Assembly: GCF_900103885.1 (NCBI RefSeq)
Contig: NZ_FNIM01000001.1
Location: 354,138-418,137 of the forward strand
Origin: Actinomyces ruminicola
GTDB lineage: Bacteria; Actinomycetota; Actinomycetes; Actinomycetales; Actinomycetaceae
Direction: 5' to 3'
DNA: 64,000 nucleotides
Below the pieces are notes generated by a model. The model had not been told where the DNA came from, did not search any database, and saw only the letters and a list, made by a program, of their open reading frames with translations. Below, piece after piece: positions 36,320 to 47,500 of this stretch (within the stretch, counting starts at the first letter, position 1; every line of letters begins with the position of its first letter). The position numbers and the translations under genes were made by a program.

Positions 36320-37508
36320 GCTCACCCACCACTACGACGCCGTCCCCCGCCGCCCGGCCCGAGTCCCGGCCCGGCCAGGTCGTTGGCGCCACTCCGGGCG
36401 AGCGGTTGCGCAGCTGGCGCCCCTTCCTGGCCGCCGGGGCGCTGCTCCTGCTGGTAGCCCTGGCCACCTTGTGGACGAGTCCGCAGTCCTCCAAGGTGCC
36501 CTACGCCATCGACAACCCTCACTCCGACGGCGCCCAGGCGCTGGCCGCACTGCTGCGCGACCAGGGCGTGAACGTCACCAGCGTCAGCTCGGCCGACGCG
36601 GCCATCAGCGCCGCCGCGGACGGCGCCACCGTCGTCGTGCTCAATGTGGGCGACCTGTCCGACTACGCCCGCTCGCAGCTGGCCCGGGCGGGAGCAGACG
36701 TGGTGGTGCTGGGGACCCTCTACCAGGACCTCGACCGGCTGGCCGACATCACCTCCACCGGCGCCTCCGCGGGAGCCGACGCCTCCCTGGAGCCGGCGTG
36801 CACCGACCCCGACGCCGTGGCCGCCGCCTCGCTGGCCGGATCGGCCGGGTCCGTCTCCCTCGACGGGGCCGAGGAGGCCGTCGGCTGCTTCCCGGTGGGC
36901 GAGGACGCCTACGCCTACGCCACCGCCCCCCTCACAGGCGGGGGGACGCTGCGGGTGATCGCAGACCCCCGCATCGTCACCAACGCCAACCTCACCACCG
37001 CCGGCAACGCGGCGCTGGCGATCCGCGCGCTGGGACACCACCAGCAGCTGGTCTGGTTCGACGCCTCACAGGCGGTCTCGCAGACGGTCTGGGATACCCC
37101 CATGCTGCCGCCGTGGCTGCCGGTGCTGCTGTTCCTGGGCGTCGTCGTCGTGACTGCCTTGGCGCTCGTGCGCGGGCGCCGCTTCGGACGGCTCGTGTCG
37201 GAGGATCTGCCGGTGGTGGTGCGGGCCACCGAGACCGCCATCGGGCGGGGCCGGCTGTACCGCAGGGCCGGGGATCGCGAGCGCGCCGCCCAGGCGCTGC
37301 GGGCGGGCACCGCCCTCCGGCTCGGCCGCAGCCTCGGACTGGGGCCCCCGGCCGGCCGGGGCGAACTCATCCAGGCGGCGGCCCGCGCCAGCGGCTGGCC
37401 CGTCGCCGAAATCGACCATGCCCTGTACGGGCCCACCCCCACCGACGACCATGCCCTGGCGGACCTGGCCGTACGTCTGGAACAACTCGAGAGCGAGGTC
37501 CATCAGCG

Positions 37509-37512
<4 letters not shown>
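36316..37512 (+). CDS. DUF4350-domain membrane protein
   Basis: This 398-aa protein has an N-terminal transmembrane segment (FLAAGALLLLVALATLW) and an extracytoplasmic DUF4350 domain (YAIDNPHSDGAQALAALLRDQGVNV). A second membrane segment near residue 265 (PVLLFLGVVVVTALALV) and a cytoplasmic tail follow. It overlaps both neighbours by 4 nt, and the gene corresponds to the Rv3691-type member of the MoxR block. The precise role is unknown. Confidence 0.8.
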
Positions 37513-38603
<1,091 letters not shown>

Positions 38604-38626
38604 CCGGCCACTGGTAGGAGGCGCCC

Positions 38627-39919
38627 GTGTACCTGACCATGCGCTCCGTCTGGCTGCTCGCCGCCGGGGTCGTACTCGTGTTCCTCGTGCCCCGTCCGGC
38701 CACTGTCCTGGCGTGGACGGCCCTGGTGGCCGCGCTGGTGGCCGTGGACGTGGCGGCGGCGCCCTCGCCCCGAGGCCTGCGCGCCACGCGGGCGGTGCCC
38801 CGGTCGGTCCGCCTGGGCGAGACCGTCACTGAGACACTGACTCTGTTCAACACCACCAGCCGCAGCATGTCGGTGCTGGTACGTGACGCCTGGACGCCGT
38901 CGGCCGGCGCCTCGCAGGAGCGAAGGAGCCTGGTGATCCCGGCCGGGCGTCAACGCCGGGCGCGCACCGCGCTGACCCCCACCCGCCGCGGGGACCGCAT
39001 GGCGGACCTGATCACGGTGCGGGTGCGCGGGCCGCTCGGGCTGGCCGGACGGCAGGCTTCGCTGGACGCGCCCGCCAGGCTGCGCGTACTGCCCCGGTTC
39101 GCCTCCCGCCGACACCTGCCCAGCCGTCTGGCCCGTCTGCGGGAGATGGACGGACGCAGCGCCGTGATGGTGCACGGGGCCGGCACCGAGTTCGACTCCC
39201 TGCGTGAGTACGTGGTCGGCGATGACGTGCGTTCCATCGATTGGCGCTCGACCGCGCGGCGCGGAGAAGTGGTGGTGCGCACCTGGCGGCCGGAGCGGGA
39301 CCGGCGGGTGCTCATGATCGTGGACACCGGGCGAATGGCGGCGGCGCGGCTCGACGACGCCCCGCGGCTGGACGCCCAGATCGAGGCGATGCTGCTGATG
39401 GCGGCGCTGGCCTCGAGGGCGGGCGACCGGGTTGACGCCGTCGCGATGGACGTGGATACCCGGGCGCAGGTGCGAGGCGTGTCCGGGGCGGCCCTGCTGG
39501 GAGCCCTGGCGGACGCCTTCGCCCCGCTGCAACCGGCGCTGGTGGAGACGGATTGGACCCTGGTCGCGGCGACGGTGGAGGCGTCCCTGTCCCAGCACTC
39601 ATTCGTGGTCGTGCTGACCGGGCTGGACGGGTCGGGGGCGAACGCCGCCATGCTGCGGGCCTTGGCGACCATGGCGCGCAAGCACACGGTGGTGGTGGCC
39701 TCGGCCACCGACCCCGGCCTGGAGCAGCTGCGCTCCCGGCGCGACGACGCCGAGAGCGTCTACACGGCGGCCGCCGCCGAGCGCGACCTGGTGGAGCTGG
39801 ATGCGGTACGTCAACGCCTGCGCCGCGCCGGCGTGGAGGTGGTGGAGGCCCCGCCCGGCGCCCTGGCCCCCGCGCTGGCCGATGCCTACCTGGCGCTCAA
39901 GGCCGCGGGGAGGCTGTGA
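38627..39919 (+). CDS. DUF58-domain (vWA-like) membrane protein
   Basis: This 430-aa protein has one or two N-terminal membrane segments and then the DUF58 signature GTEFDSLREYVVGDDVRSIDWRS, followed by a vWA-like MIVDTG segment. DUF58 proteins are encoded beside MoxR ATPases and are their presumed substrates or partners. GTG 38627 is chosen because GGAGG lies 5 nt upstream; an ATG follows 4 codons later. It is the last gene of the rightward block and is convergent with the SpoIIM-like gene. Confidence 0.88.
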   Translation: MYLTMRSVWLLAAGVVLVFLVPRPATVLAWTALVAALVAVDVAAAPSPRGLRATRAVPRSVRLGETVTETLTLFNTTSRSMSVLVRDAWTPSAGASQERRSLVIPAGRQRRARTALTPTRRGDRMADLITVRVRGPLGLAGRQASLDAPARLRVLPRFASRRHLPSRLARLREMDGRSAVMVHGAGTEFDSLREYVVGDDVRSIDWRSTARRGEVVVRTWRPERDRRVLMIVDTGRMAAARLDDAPRLDAQIEAMLLMAALASRAGDRVDAVAMDVDTRAQVRGVSGAALLGALADAFAPLQPALVETDWTLVAATVEASLSQHSFVVVLTGLDGSGANAAMLRALATMARKHTVVVASATDPGLEQLRSRRDDAESVYTAAAAERDLVELDAVRQRLRRAGVEVVEAPPGALAPALADAYLALKAAGRL

Positions 39920-40041
39920 TGCGTACCAGTGCGTGTGCCCCGCCCACGCCCGGGCGAGCGGCCGGGGTCGTCGGGTCGCCCTGGGAGGCTGCGCGGGCCG
40001 GATCCGCGCTCGCCGTTGCCGCCGCGGCCGGTGGCCCCCGG

Positions 40042-41037
40042 TCAGCCGACCTCGACCTGGACGGCGCCGGCCTCATCCGCCTCCAGGTCTCCGGTGTGTC
40101 CGGCCAGTACGGCGCGACGCCCCGGCAGCAGCGTGTACGCCCAGAACACGGCCAGGGCCAGCGCTCCGATCAGCCCCTTGAGCGGCCACGGCAGCGGCGC
40201 CGGGGTGACGAAGGCCTCAATGAATCCGGAGACCGCGAGCGCCGCCGTCAGGCCCGCCGCCACAGTGATCAGGGAGCGGCCCTCGGCTGCGAGGGCTGCT
40301 CCCCGCGACCTGCCCCCGGGGGCGAGCAGGGTCCAGAACAGCTTCAGGCCCGCGCCGCCGGCGACGAAGACGCAGGTCAGCTCCAGCAGCCCGTGCGGGG
40401 TGATGAGGGCGAAGAACTGGCCCAGCAGGTGATGGTCTGCCATGATGGCGCCCGCCTGCCCGATGCTCACGGCGTTGGCGAACAGCATGTAGGCGGGGAG
40501 CACGCCGGTGATGCCGCCGGCCACGCACAGCGCGGCGATGCGGGCGTTGTTCGTCCACACGTAGCCGGCGAACTCGCCGGCGGCGAAGTTGGAGTAGTAC
40601 GCCTCGAAGGACTCCTGCGCGTAGGTGTCGAGCTCGCTCTGCGAGCCGAGGGCCGCCATGGCCTCGGGGCTGCGCAGCGTCCACACGCCCACGACGACGG
40701 CGATCACCACCTCCGCCGCGGTCACCGCCACCGTCCACCAGCGCAGCCGATACAGGGCCGCGGGGACGCTTGCCAGCCAGAAGCGCCGCACGTCACTGAT
40801 GCGCGCCTCGCGAGTCCCGGTGATGCGGCCGCGAGCCGCCGCTACCAGGGTGGACAGCTCGGCCAGCAGCGCCGGGTCGGGAGCGCCGGTGCGGATGCGC
40901 GAGAAGTGCCCGGCGGTGGCCCGGTAAAGGGTTACCAGTTCGTCCGCCTCGGCGCCGGTGAGCCGACGTCGGGATGTGAGCCGGTCCAGGCGATCCCACT
41001 GGTCGCGGTGCGCGGCGGCATAGGCGTCAATATCCAC
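40042..41037 (-). CDS. SpoIIM-like (DUF95) membrane protein
   Basis: This 331-aa multi-pass protein has a soluble N-terminus (VDIDAYAAAHRDQWDRLDRL). The conserved stage II sporulation protein M region follows (FAAGEFAGYVWTNNARIAALCVAGGITG, LITPHGLLELTCVFVAGGAGL). This family is widespread in non-sporulating actinobacteria beside RDD and MoxR-block genes. GTG 41037 fits a leaderless start: CAGACT ends 6 nt upstream. The open frame extends to 41094 but would overlap the divergent RDD gene. Confidence 0.85.
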   Translation of the reverse strand: MDIDAYAAAHRDQWDRLDRLTSRRRLTGAEADELVTLYRATAGHFSRIRTGAPDPALLAELSTLVAAARGRITGTREARISDVRRFWLASVPAALYRLRWWTVAVTAAEVVIAVVVGVWTLRSPEAMAALGSQSELDTYAQESFEAYYSNFAAGEFAGYVWTNNARIAALCVAGGITGVLPAYMLFANAVSIGQAGAIMADHHLLGQFFALITPHGLLELTCVFVAGGAGLKLFWTLLAPGGRSRGAALAAEGRSLITVAAGLTAALAVSGFIEAFVTPAPLPWPLKGLIGALALAVFWAYTLLPGRRAVLAGHTGDLEADEAGAVQVEVG

Positions 41038-41043
41038 GAGGGG

Positions 41044-41049
41044 AGTCTG
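41044..41049 (-). promoter_or_regulatory. Leaderless -10 of the SpoIIM-like gene
   Basis: CAGACT on the minus strand ends 6 nt before GTG 41037. It lies only a few bases from the divergent RDD start, so the two promoters must interleave. Confidence 0.45.
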
Positions 41050-41051
41050 AC

Positions 41052-41933
41052 ATGGTGAATGGGGTTGCCGCCTCGTCCGAGCGGATGATGACACCGGAGC
41101 TGATGGTCACCGGGGAGGCCGTGGCCCTGGAGGTGCTGCCGGCATCCCCCGGAGCCCGCATCCTGTCGGGGCTGATCGACTATGCGCTGTACGGGATGGG
41201 ACTGGCTATCACGCTGATAACGGCCGCCGTGGTGGGCGACCGGATCGTCGACAACCCCTCCGAGGCCCTGGTGATAGTGCTGTTCTCCCTGGTACTCCTG
41301 GGCTGGCTGGTGGGGGTGCCGCTGGCGGTCGAGGTGCTGTCCCGGGGACGCTCGGCCGGCCGGATGGTGACCGGCTCACGCATCGTCCGCGACGACGGCG
41401 GGGCGGTGCGGCTGCGGCACAGCCTGGTGCGGGTGCTGGTAGGGGTCCTCGAGATCTGGTTGCTTGCGGGGGTTCCGGCGGTGGCCGCCTGCGTGGTGAC
41501 GCGCAGAGGCAAGCGCCTGGGCGACCTGCTGGCGGGCACCTACGCGGTGCGCGACCGCAACGGCGTCGCCGACGCCCCACCGATCCTCATGCCGCCGGAG
41601 CTGGCCGCCTGGGCAGCCGACGCCGATCTGCGTGCCCTGCCCGGGCACTTGGCGCTGGTGGTGCGCACCTTTCTGCAGCGGGCCTCCTCCATGCAGCCGC
41701 AGGCACGTGCGCGCCTGGCCACGCAACTGGCCGCGCAGGCGGAGCCCTATGTGGCGCCGCCTCCACCACCGCACACGCATCCGGAGCGCTTCCTGGCGGC
41801 AATGCTGGCGGCCCGCCGCGACCGCGAGTTCATGCTCGAGCTGCGGGACCGGCGCCTGGAGGACGAGGCCCGCAGCACCCTGCAGACCCCGCCGCACGAG
41901 GTGGCCGCACCCACGGGCACGCCATCGCGTTGA
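41052..41933 (+). CDS. RDD-family membrane protein
   Basis: This 293-aa protein has the RDD domain (ARILSGLIDYALYGMGLAI, SRGRSAGRMVTGSRIV, KRLGDLLAGTYAV), with three or four membrane helices in the first 170 residues. A cytoplasmic tail rich in Arg and Pro follows. The substrate is unknown. Its start is 14 nt from the divergent SpoIIM-like start. ATG 41052 may not be the true start; ATG 41085 (MMTPELM) is also possible, since no ribosome site stands out. Confidence 0.82.
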   Translation: MVNGVAASSERMMTPELMVTGEAVALEVLPASPGARILSGLIDYALYGMGLAITLITAAVVGDRIVDNPSEALVIVLFSLVLLGWLVGVPLAVEVLSRGRSAGRMVTGSRIVRDDGGAVRLRHSLVRVLVGVLEIWLLAGVPAVAACVVTRRGKRLGDLLAGTYAVRDRNGVADAPPILMPPELAAWAADADLRALPGHLALVVRTFLQRASSMQPQARARLATQLAAQAEPYVAPPPPPHTHPERFLAAMLAARRDREFMLELRDRRLEDEARSTLQTPPHEVAAPTGTPSR

Positions 41934-42002
41934 CCGCACTCGCCGTCGCTGCGCGTCAGCGCCCCGGTGGTGTCCGAACCGGAGGCGGCCGGCCGGAGCG
42001 CG

Positions 42003-42440
42003 CTAGTCCTCCGGCTTGTCCCCGCGCAGCACGCGCAGGTGACCGCGGCGGGCGATCTCGCCGTCGCCCAGGCCGGTCAGGTGGTCCGGCAGGGGGGCCG
42101 TCAGGGAGGCGGGCAGCAGGCCGGTGGGCCGGCCGGCGTGCTCGGCCGGCTGCGGTTTGGGTCGTGGAGTCCGAGACGCCTCCCGGACGGCGTCGGCCAG
42201 GGCGGTCAGGTCGTCCTCGGAGGGCGGGGCGGGCCGGAAGTCGGTGGCGAGTCGAATGACCTGCCAGCCGCGCGGTGCGGTGAAGGACTCAACGTGCTTC
42301 TCGCACAGGTCGTAGGCCTCGGGCTGCGCCTGAGTGGCCAGGGGGCCGAGCACGATGGTGGAGTCGGCGTACACGCTCGTCAAGGTGGCGACGGCCGGGT
42401 TCTCACAGCCGGGCCTGCGGCAGTGTCGGACTCTTCTCAC
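42003..42440 (-). CDS. DUF3499-family protein
   Basis: This 145-aa protein has a small cysteine-rich N-terminus, MRRVRHCRRPGCENPAVATL, with YADSTIVLGPL and LCEKHVESFTAPRGW, the DUF3499 hallmark (a probable zinc-binding fold). In mycobacteria the homologue Rv3258c lies between manB and whiB2; here whiB is about 6 kb away. GTG 42440 has TAGCCT exactly 6 nt upstream, a leaderless start. Function unknown. Confidence 0.85.
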   Translation of the reverse strand: MRRVRHCRRPGCENPAVATLTSVYADSTIVLGPLATQAQPEAYDLCEKHVESFTAPRGWQVIRLATDFRPAPPSEDDLTALADAVREASRTPRPKPQPAEHAGRPTGLLPASLTAPLPDHLTGLGDGEIARRGHLRVLRGDKPED

Positions 42441-42446
42441 ACCCGC

Positions 42447-42452
42447 AGGCTA
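42447..42452 (-). promoter_or_regulatory. Leaderless -10 of the DUF3499 gene
   Basis: TAGCCT (minus strand) ends 6 nt before GTG 42440. The identical hexamer with the same spacing precedes ugd. Confidence 0.45.
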
Positions 42453-42520
42453 CCGCGGGCCGACCGGCGGATGCGGGAGCCATGGCGTCGCGGCGAGGCG
42501 CGCCGGGAACCGGCGTCGGC

Positions 42521-42964
42521 TCAGCTGTCGGGATCGATCTCCTCCGGGCGGCGGCCGAGCATGAGGGCCACCTGTTCCACCACCACGCGGCGCACGAGCT
42601 CGGCCAGCTCGGCGTCGTCAGCGGCGCGGGAGGTGATGGGGCGGCGGTACAGCACGATGCGGGCGGGCAGCCCGGCACGCGGCTCGGCGGCGAATCCGCG
42701 CCCGAGCACGACGCCGTTCTCCCACGGGGCGGGGTCCGAGGGCGGCACCTCCTCGACGGCGAACTGCATCTGGGCGATCTCCGGATGCCGCCGGGCCAAG
42801 GCGTCCGCGGCGCCGATGACCATGGCGTCGAAGCGCTCGGCCCGGGTGCGCCAGGCGGGCAGGTTGGGCGGCAGCAGTGGCCCTCGCAGCCCGCGCCCAT
42901 GGCGATCGCGGCGACGTGGGGAGGCGGGTATGCGCGCCGGGGGCAGATGTGAGGGCCGAGCCAC
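42521..42964 (-). CDS. Zincin-like metallopeptidase-family protein
   Basis: This 147-aa protein has the conserved start RRDRHGRGLRGPLLPPNLP and the zincin-like domain (RFDAMVIGAADALARRHPEIAQMQFAVEEVP, RIVLYRRPI). The segment that would hold HExxH reads VVVEQVALMLG, so the catalytic histidines are missing and it may not be an active protease. It is the equivalent of Rv3259. GTG 42964 has TAGAGT 6 nt upstream, a leaderless start. Confidence 0.82.
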   Translation of the reverse strand: MARPSHLPPARIPASPRRRDRHGRGLRGPLLPPNLPAWRTRAERFDAMVIGAADALARRHPEIAQMQFAVEEVPPSDPAPWENGVVLGRGFAAEPRAGLPARIVLYRRPITSRAADDAELAELVRRVVVEQVALMLGRRPEEIDPDS

Positions 42965-42970
42965 GCCTCC

Positions 42971-42976
42971 ACTCTA
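42971..42976 (-). promoter_or_regulatory. Leaderless -10 of the metallopeptidase-like gene
   Basis: TAGAGT (minus strand) ends 6 nt before GTG 42964. Confidence 0.45.
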
Positions 42977-43065
42977 GACGATCCACCCGCCGGGGGTGCG
43001 GACGAGCCGCCCAGGACGCGGCCCCGACGCGGCGGACGGCCGAGCGGGGCGCAGTCCAGTCCCGT

Positions 43066-43099
43066 GGCGCCACCGGCCCCAGCAGGTCCCGGTGGCGCC
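43066..43099 (-). terminator. Terminator of the whiB-GT2-DUF5719 operon
   Basis: The 11-bp perfect stem GGCGCCACCGG (43066-43076)/CCGGTGGCGCC (43089-43099) has a 12-nt loop, starting 7 nt after the DUF5719 stop. Confidence 0.65.
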
Positions 43100-43106
43100 G
43101 CCCGCG

Positions 43107-44594
43107 TCATTGCAGCAGCAGGTCGAGGGCTCCCTGAGCGGCGGCGTCGGGCACGGTCGGGATCACGGAGATGAGCGTGCCCGGCACGTCGCCCTTGACC
43201 TCGGCGGTGACGACCGCGGCCGCCGCCACCTGCTGGTCGCCGGGACCGCTGATGATCAGCCCGGAGACGTCCTCCGGGACCTCGGGGGTGAGCGTGGTAG
43301 CGGCGGGGACGGTGATCTCCTCGGTCCACTCTCCGGCGGCCGCGGTGAGTACCACGGTGGCCGCGTCCGCGCCGGTATTGGTCAGCACCACGGAGGTCTC
43401 CAAGCCGTTCTCGCGGGGCAGGGCCAGGACGGCGCCCTTGGTGGCGTCGGCGGCGGTGGCCTGCACCCAGGCGGTGTCATGGGCGAGGGCGCCGGAGCGC
43501 TCGGGGTACTCCCCCGCGCTGCGCACGAGTTTGGCGGCGGCGCCGACGGCCGTATCGGAGGTGACGTGCACGGCATAGGCGCCGGGGGCCACACCCGCCA
43601 GGGAGATGTCGAAGACGGCGCCCGGGTCGACGGTCACGGCGGTAGCGCCCGGCAGTTCCTCCTCGCCGTCGGCGCCGACCAGAGAGATCGAGACGGTGGC
43701 GGGGGCGGCGGCGGGGTTGACCACGCGCACCGCGGGCGCGTCGGAGGAGGCGGCACCGTCGGCCTCTGCCTCCCCCTGGTCGGCGGCGTCCACGAGCACC
43801 ACGCCGGGGATGGTCAGCTCCGTGGCGGGGGCGGCGCCGGCGGTGAGCGTGTCTACGCCCGCGGGAGTCTCGCCGTCCAGGGACTCGGTGACCAGGACGG
43901 GGATGAGCGAGCCGCCGTCCACCTCCACGCTCAGAGCCAGGCGGTCGTCCAGCGCCCCGGCAGCCTCCAGCAGCACGGCGGTGGTCTCGCCTGCACTCAC
44001 CGACACCTGGCCGGAGGAGGGCAGGGTGAGTTCGCCGGTGGAGCCGTACAGGTGGATGGTGGCGGTGACCGTGGTGACACCGGGGTTGGTCAGCCGCAGC
44101 TCGGCGGAGGAGCCCACGGCGGCCGAGCCGCCGACGATCCAGGCGACGGAGGCGGGCGCGGTGCAGGGCGCGGCGGTCAGCCCGCGCAGGTCGCCGCCCG
44201 CGGTCAGAGCCGTGACCACGCCGACGGCGCCGGTCGGCTCGCGGCCGGGTGCCACCACGGTGAGGACGCCGCCTGCGGCCGTCTCCAACGTGGTCGTGCC
44301 ATCGAGTTCGGCGGAGCCGTAGGTGAGCGTGGAGTCGGCATCAAGGGCGGTGATGGTGGTGGTCGTGGTCGCCTCGTCGAGGTCGACGCCGCCGATGGTG
44401 TTGTTCGGCGCGGCGGGGCAGGCATAGACGACATCGGCTACGGGCGCGGGGATGGCGGTGGCGCCGACATCCCGCTCCGTGGCCGGGGGCGCGCCCGTCC
44501 CCCACCAGGTCAGGGCGAGCAGCGCGGCCAGGACCAGGAGCGCGGAGGCGACGCGGCCGACGAGGGCGAGCAGCTTGCGACGGGACAGAGTCAT
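43107..44594 (-). CDS. DUF5719-family extracytoplasmic protein
   Basis: This 495-aa protein has one N-terminal membrane anchor (SALLVLAALLALTWWG). It is followed by a long region of repeated beta-strand blocks (DTAVGAAAKL, TVTVDPGAVFDISL and similar), consistent with several Ig-like modules outside the membrane. It matches DUF5719, which in actinobacteria follows the large GT2/membrane protein. ATG 44594 overlaps that gene's stop by 4 nt. The role is unknown; a part in surface-glycan assembly is inferred from context. Confidence 0.8.
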   Translation of the reverse strand: MTLSRRKLLALVGRVASALLVLAALLALTWWGTGAPPATERDVGATAIPAPVADVVYACPAAPNNTIGGVDLDEATTTTTITALDADSTLTYGSAELDGTTTLETAAGGVLTVVAPGREPTGAVGVVTALTAGGDLRGLTAAPCTAPASVAWIVGGSAAVGSSAELRLTNPGVTTVTATIHLYGSTGELTLPSSGQVSVSAGETTAVLLEAAGALDDRLALSVEVDGGSLIPVLVTESLDGETPAGVDTLTAGAAPATELTIPGVVLVDAADQGEAEADGAASSDAPAVRVVNPAAAPATVSISLVGADGEEELPGATAVTVDPGAVFDISLAGVAPGAYAVHVTSDTAVGAAAKLVRSAGEYPERSGALAHDTAWVQATAADATKGAVLALPRENGLETSVVLTNTGADAATVVLTAAAGEWTEEITVPAATTLTPEVPEDVSGLIISGPGDQQVAAAAVVTAEVKGDVPGTLISVIPTVPDAAAQGALDLLLQ

Positions 44595-47500
44595 GTGGTG
44601 CTCCTCCTGCGGCGCAGGGGCAGGGCGATCAGGGCGGTGAGGATCCAAACCACCTGAATTCCGCGGGCGGCGACGGCGCCCGCGACGGTGCCGTGGGTGA
44701 CCACGAGTTCGCCGCCGTCAGCGGGAACGACGAAGGCCGTGCGCCAACGGCCGGCGGCGTCGGTGACGGTGGTGGCATCCAGCGCCTCGCCGTTGAGCGT
44801 GGCCCGCCAGGCTCCATCGCTGCGCTCGGCGAGCACGAGGATGCGTCGGCCGGAGGAGGCCGCCAGCGTGGTGCGGATGACGGTTCTGCCGGTGGCGTCG
44901 GCGGGGATGGTGGTGCCAGTGCCGTCGACGGCGACGAGAGTGGCGCGGGCGGATTCGGCGGCGCGGTCCGGGGACACGCGCCAGGACGTGCCGGAGTCGG
45001 TGCGGGCGAGCTGCTCCAGCCCCGGGGTGGCCTCCAGGCCGGCACGGGTGGAGGCGGTCAGGTCGTCACCGGCGGCGTCGGTGAGCAGGACGACGGCGAT
45101 GCCGTGGGCGGCCAGGGCGTCGGCGACGTCCTCGTCCTGACCGGCGGCGGCGCGCACCACCAGGTCGGCCAGCTCGGCGTCGGCCGGGTCCATCAGGGCG
45201 GTGGCGAACGCCGTGGTCGGGTCGGATGCGCCCGGGGAGCCGACGGCCGTGGCGGCGGGAACGCGCGCGGCGAGCTGCGCGGCCAGCACGTCGGGGGTCA
45301 CGTCGGCGAGTTGCACGCCGTCGCCGCGCCAGATGCGCGCACGCAGCCCGGTGTCGGTGGCGGACAGGACCAGCACGCGTCCGGCGGCGTCGGAGGACTG
45401 GACCTCGGCGGCGATCACGGGTATCTGGCTGCCGGCGGGGCGCAGGGCCATGCCGAGGGCGTCGGCGCCGGTGCCGGTGGAGCCGCGGGCGGCCAGGGCC
45501 CAGGCGCCGCCGACGCCCAGGGGCGCGACGATGGCGATGACGGTGACGCCGACCGTGCCGACGCGCGCCCAATGCCGCCAGCCGACGGCGCCGGTGGGAA
45601 GGGCCGTGTAGGCGGCGTCGCCGGCGGCCAGTGCGGCGGTCAGCAGGCCGGCCAGGGCGACGGAAGCACCGGTGCCGGCCCAGGCGGTGACGGTGAGGGA
45701 GCCGGATCCGTCGGCTTGGGTGCCGACGGCGGTGATGACACGCGTGGCGCAGGCGGCGAGGCCCAGGCCGCCGAGTGCCATCAGGAGGCCGGCGCGGGCC
45801 CGGTTGCCGCGGCGCCCGCCGGTCAGCAGGCCGCAGACCGCGGCCGCGGGGACGATGGCGAGCAGGGCCTTGGCCGCCAGCGCGAGGCGCGGGTCGGCGA
45901 TCAGGGACTCGACGTCTACGGGCATGCCCAGGAACGTCTCGATGGTGCTGGGCGGGGCGACGGCGACGGGCAGGCCGGTGTCGGTGAGCAGGTAGCGCAC
46001 GGCGTCCGCCGCGGCGCCGGCCTGGGCCAGGCGCAGGGCGCGCCACCAGGCCGGGGCGGCGGTGGCCACCACCGGCATCAGCGTGAGCAGCAGGCGCCGC
46101 GTACTGCGCCGCATGCACACTCCCAGCAGGATCAGGCCGAGCACTACCGGCGCGGCGGTTGCGGGAGCGGCGGCCACGATGAGGCTGAACAGCAGCCCGG
46201 CCACCGCGGCGGCGGTCGGCGATCCGGGACCGTACTTCTCCGGCGACTGCGGGAGCACGGGTGCGGAGCCTTCGTCGGCCTCCGAGCGGACGGCGGGGGC
46301 CTCGGGGGGCTCGAGGTTCTCGGCCTCCGGCGAGGGCGCGGAGGTGTCGGGGGCGTGCGCCTCGGAGGAATTCAGGATGGGGGCGTCGGGATCGAGCATG
46401 GCCGCATCCGCGGCGGCGTCGGAGCCCACGGGAATCGCATCGTCCTCCGATGCCGCTGCCGCGGTCGTCTCGGCGGGCTCAGCGGCGTCGTCCGCATCCC
46501 CATCCGTGTCGGCGACGGGGTCGGCGAGCTCGGCCAGCTCCTCGATGCGGGCAGAGGCCAGGCGGTCGAGCTCGTCACGCTCCTGCTGAGTGGTGTGGTG
46601 CGCCCCGACCATCCCGGACAGGACCACGTCGCGCCGATCCGCCCCCACGGCGCGTGCGAGCGCCGTCAGCGCCCACGGCAGTGCCAGGTGGACGATGATG
46701 GCGGTCAGCCGCCCCTGCCCGATGGCGAGCAGGAGCGTTGGAGCCAGCGCCCACACGCAGGCCGCCCAGGCGCGCAGGGGATTGCGGCGGGTGATGGTGC
46801 CGGCGGCGTACCAGGCGCCGAGCGCACCGAGCGGAATGGCCAGGATCACCAGGAGGTGTACCAGGGCGTCGCCGTCGGCCCCAATCCAGGAGCCGACCGC
46901 CACGGGCAGGGCCAGCATGGCCAGCAGCGGGTTCAGTGCGGCGGGATAGCCGTCGCCGGAGACGGCCCAGGTGGACCAGGCGGCGTCCCACAGCTCACGC
47001 CAGTTCGCTCCTAGGCCCGGCAGAGCGCCGCCGGTCACCGTGCGGGCGACCAGGACCTGGGAGAGGCCGACGGCGGCCACGGCGGCCATGGCGATCAGCG
47101 TGGCGGCCAGGGTGATGCGGCGCCGTCGGGTCAGGGCGGCGAGCTCGCGCAGCTCCAGTTCGCTGCGGGCGGCCTCACGGGCGGCGCGCTCACGCTCCTG
47201 CCGCCGGCGGTCGCGGCGGACGGCCCGGATGTCGGCGGCACTGACGTAGAGCTCGGCCAGCACGGAGCGACGCAGGCTCTGGTGCGCGGCCAGACGCTTG
47301 CGGCCGCGGCGAATGTCGGTGCCGCGGCGGGCCACTGCGAGGGCGGCGGCCAGCTCGTCGCCGGCCAGCGCGGGGGCCTTGGTCAGCAGCCGCCAGGCGC
47401 CGCGGGCCACGCCGAGCAGGACGATCCAGGTCAGCAGCAGCGGCACCGGGCGGGCGGAGAAGGTCGCCCATGCGGTCAACTGGGCGATGCGCCGGGCGCG

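Noticed and set aside
39919-41058. A plus-strand frame starting with a TGATG overlap after the DUF58 gene
   Set aside because: The overlap looks like coupling, but the frame is antisense to the SpoIIM-like gene and shows no family features.
41934-42002. Possible hairpin between the convergent RDD and DUF3499 genes
   Set aside because: CCGGT/ACCGG arms of only 5 nt with a 9-nt loop are too weak to call a terminator.
42996-44657. A 553-codon Gly-rich plus-strand frame antisense to the DUF5719 gene
   Set aside because: Its GGG/GDG-rich composition is the complement of the Ala/Val/Pro codons of DUF5719; no coding evidence.
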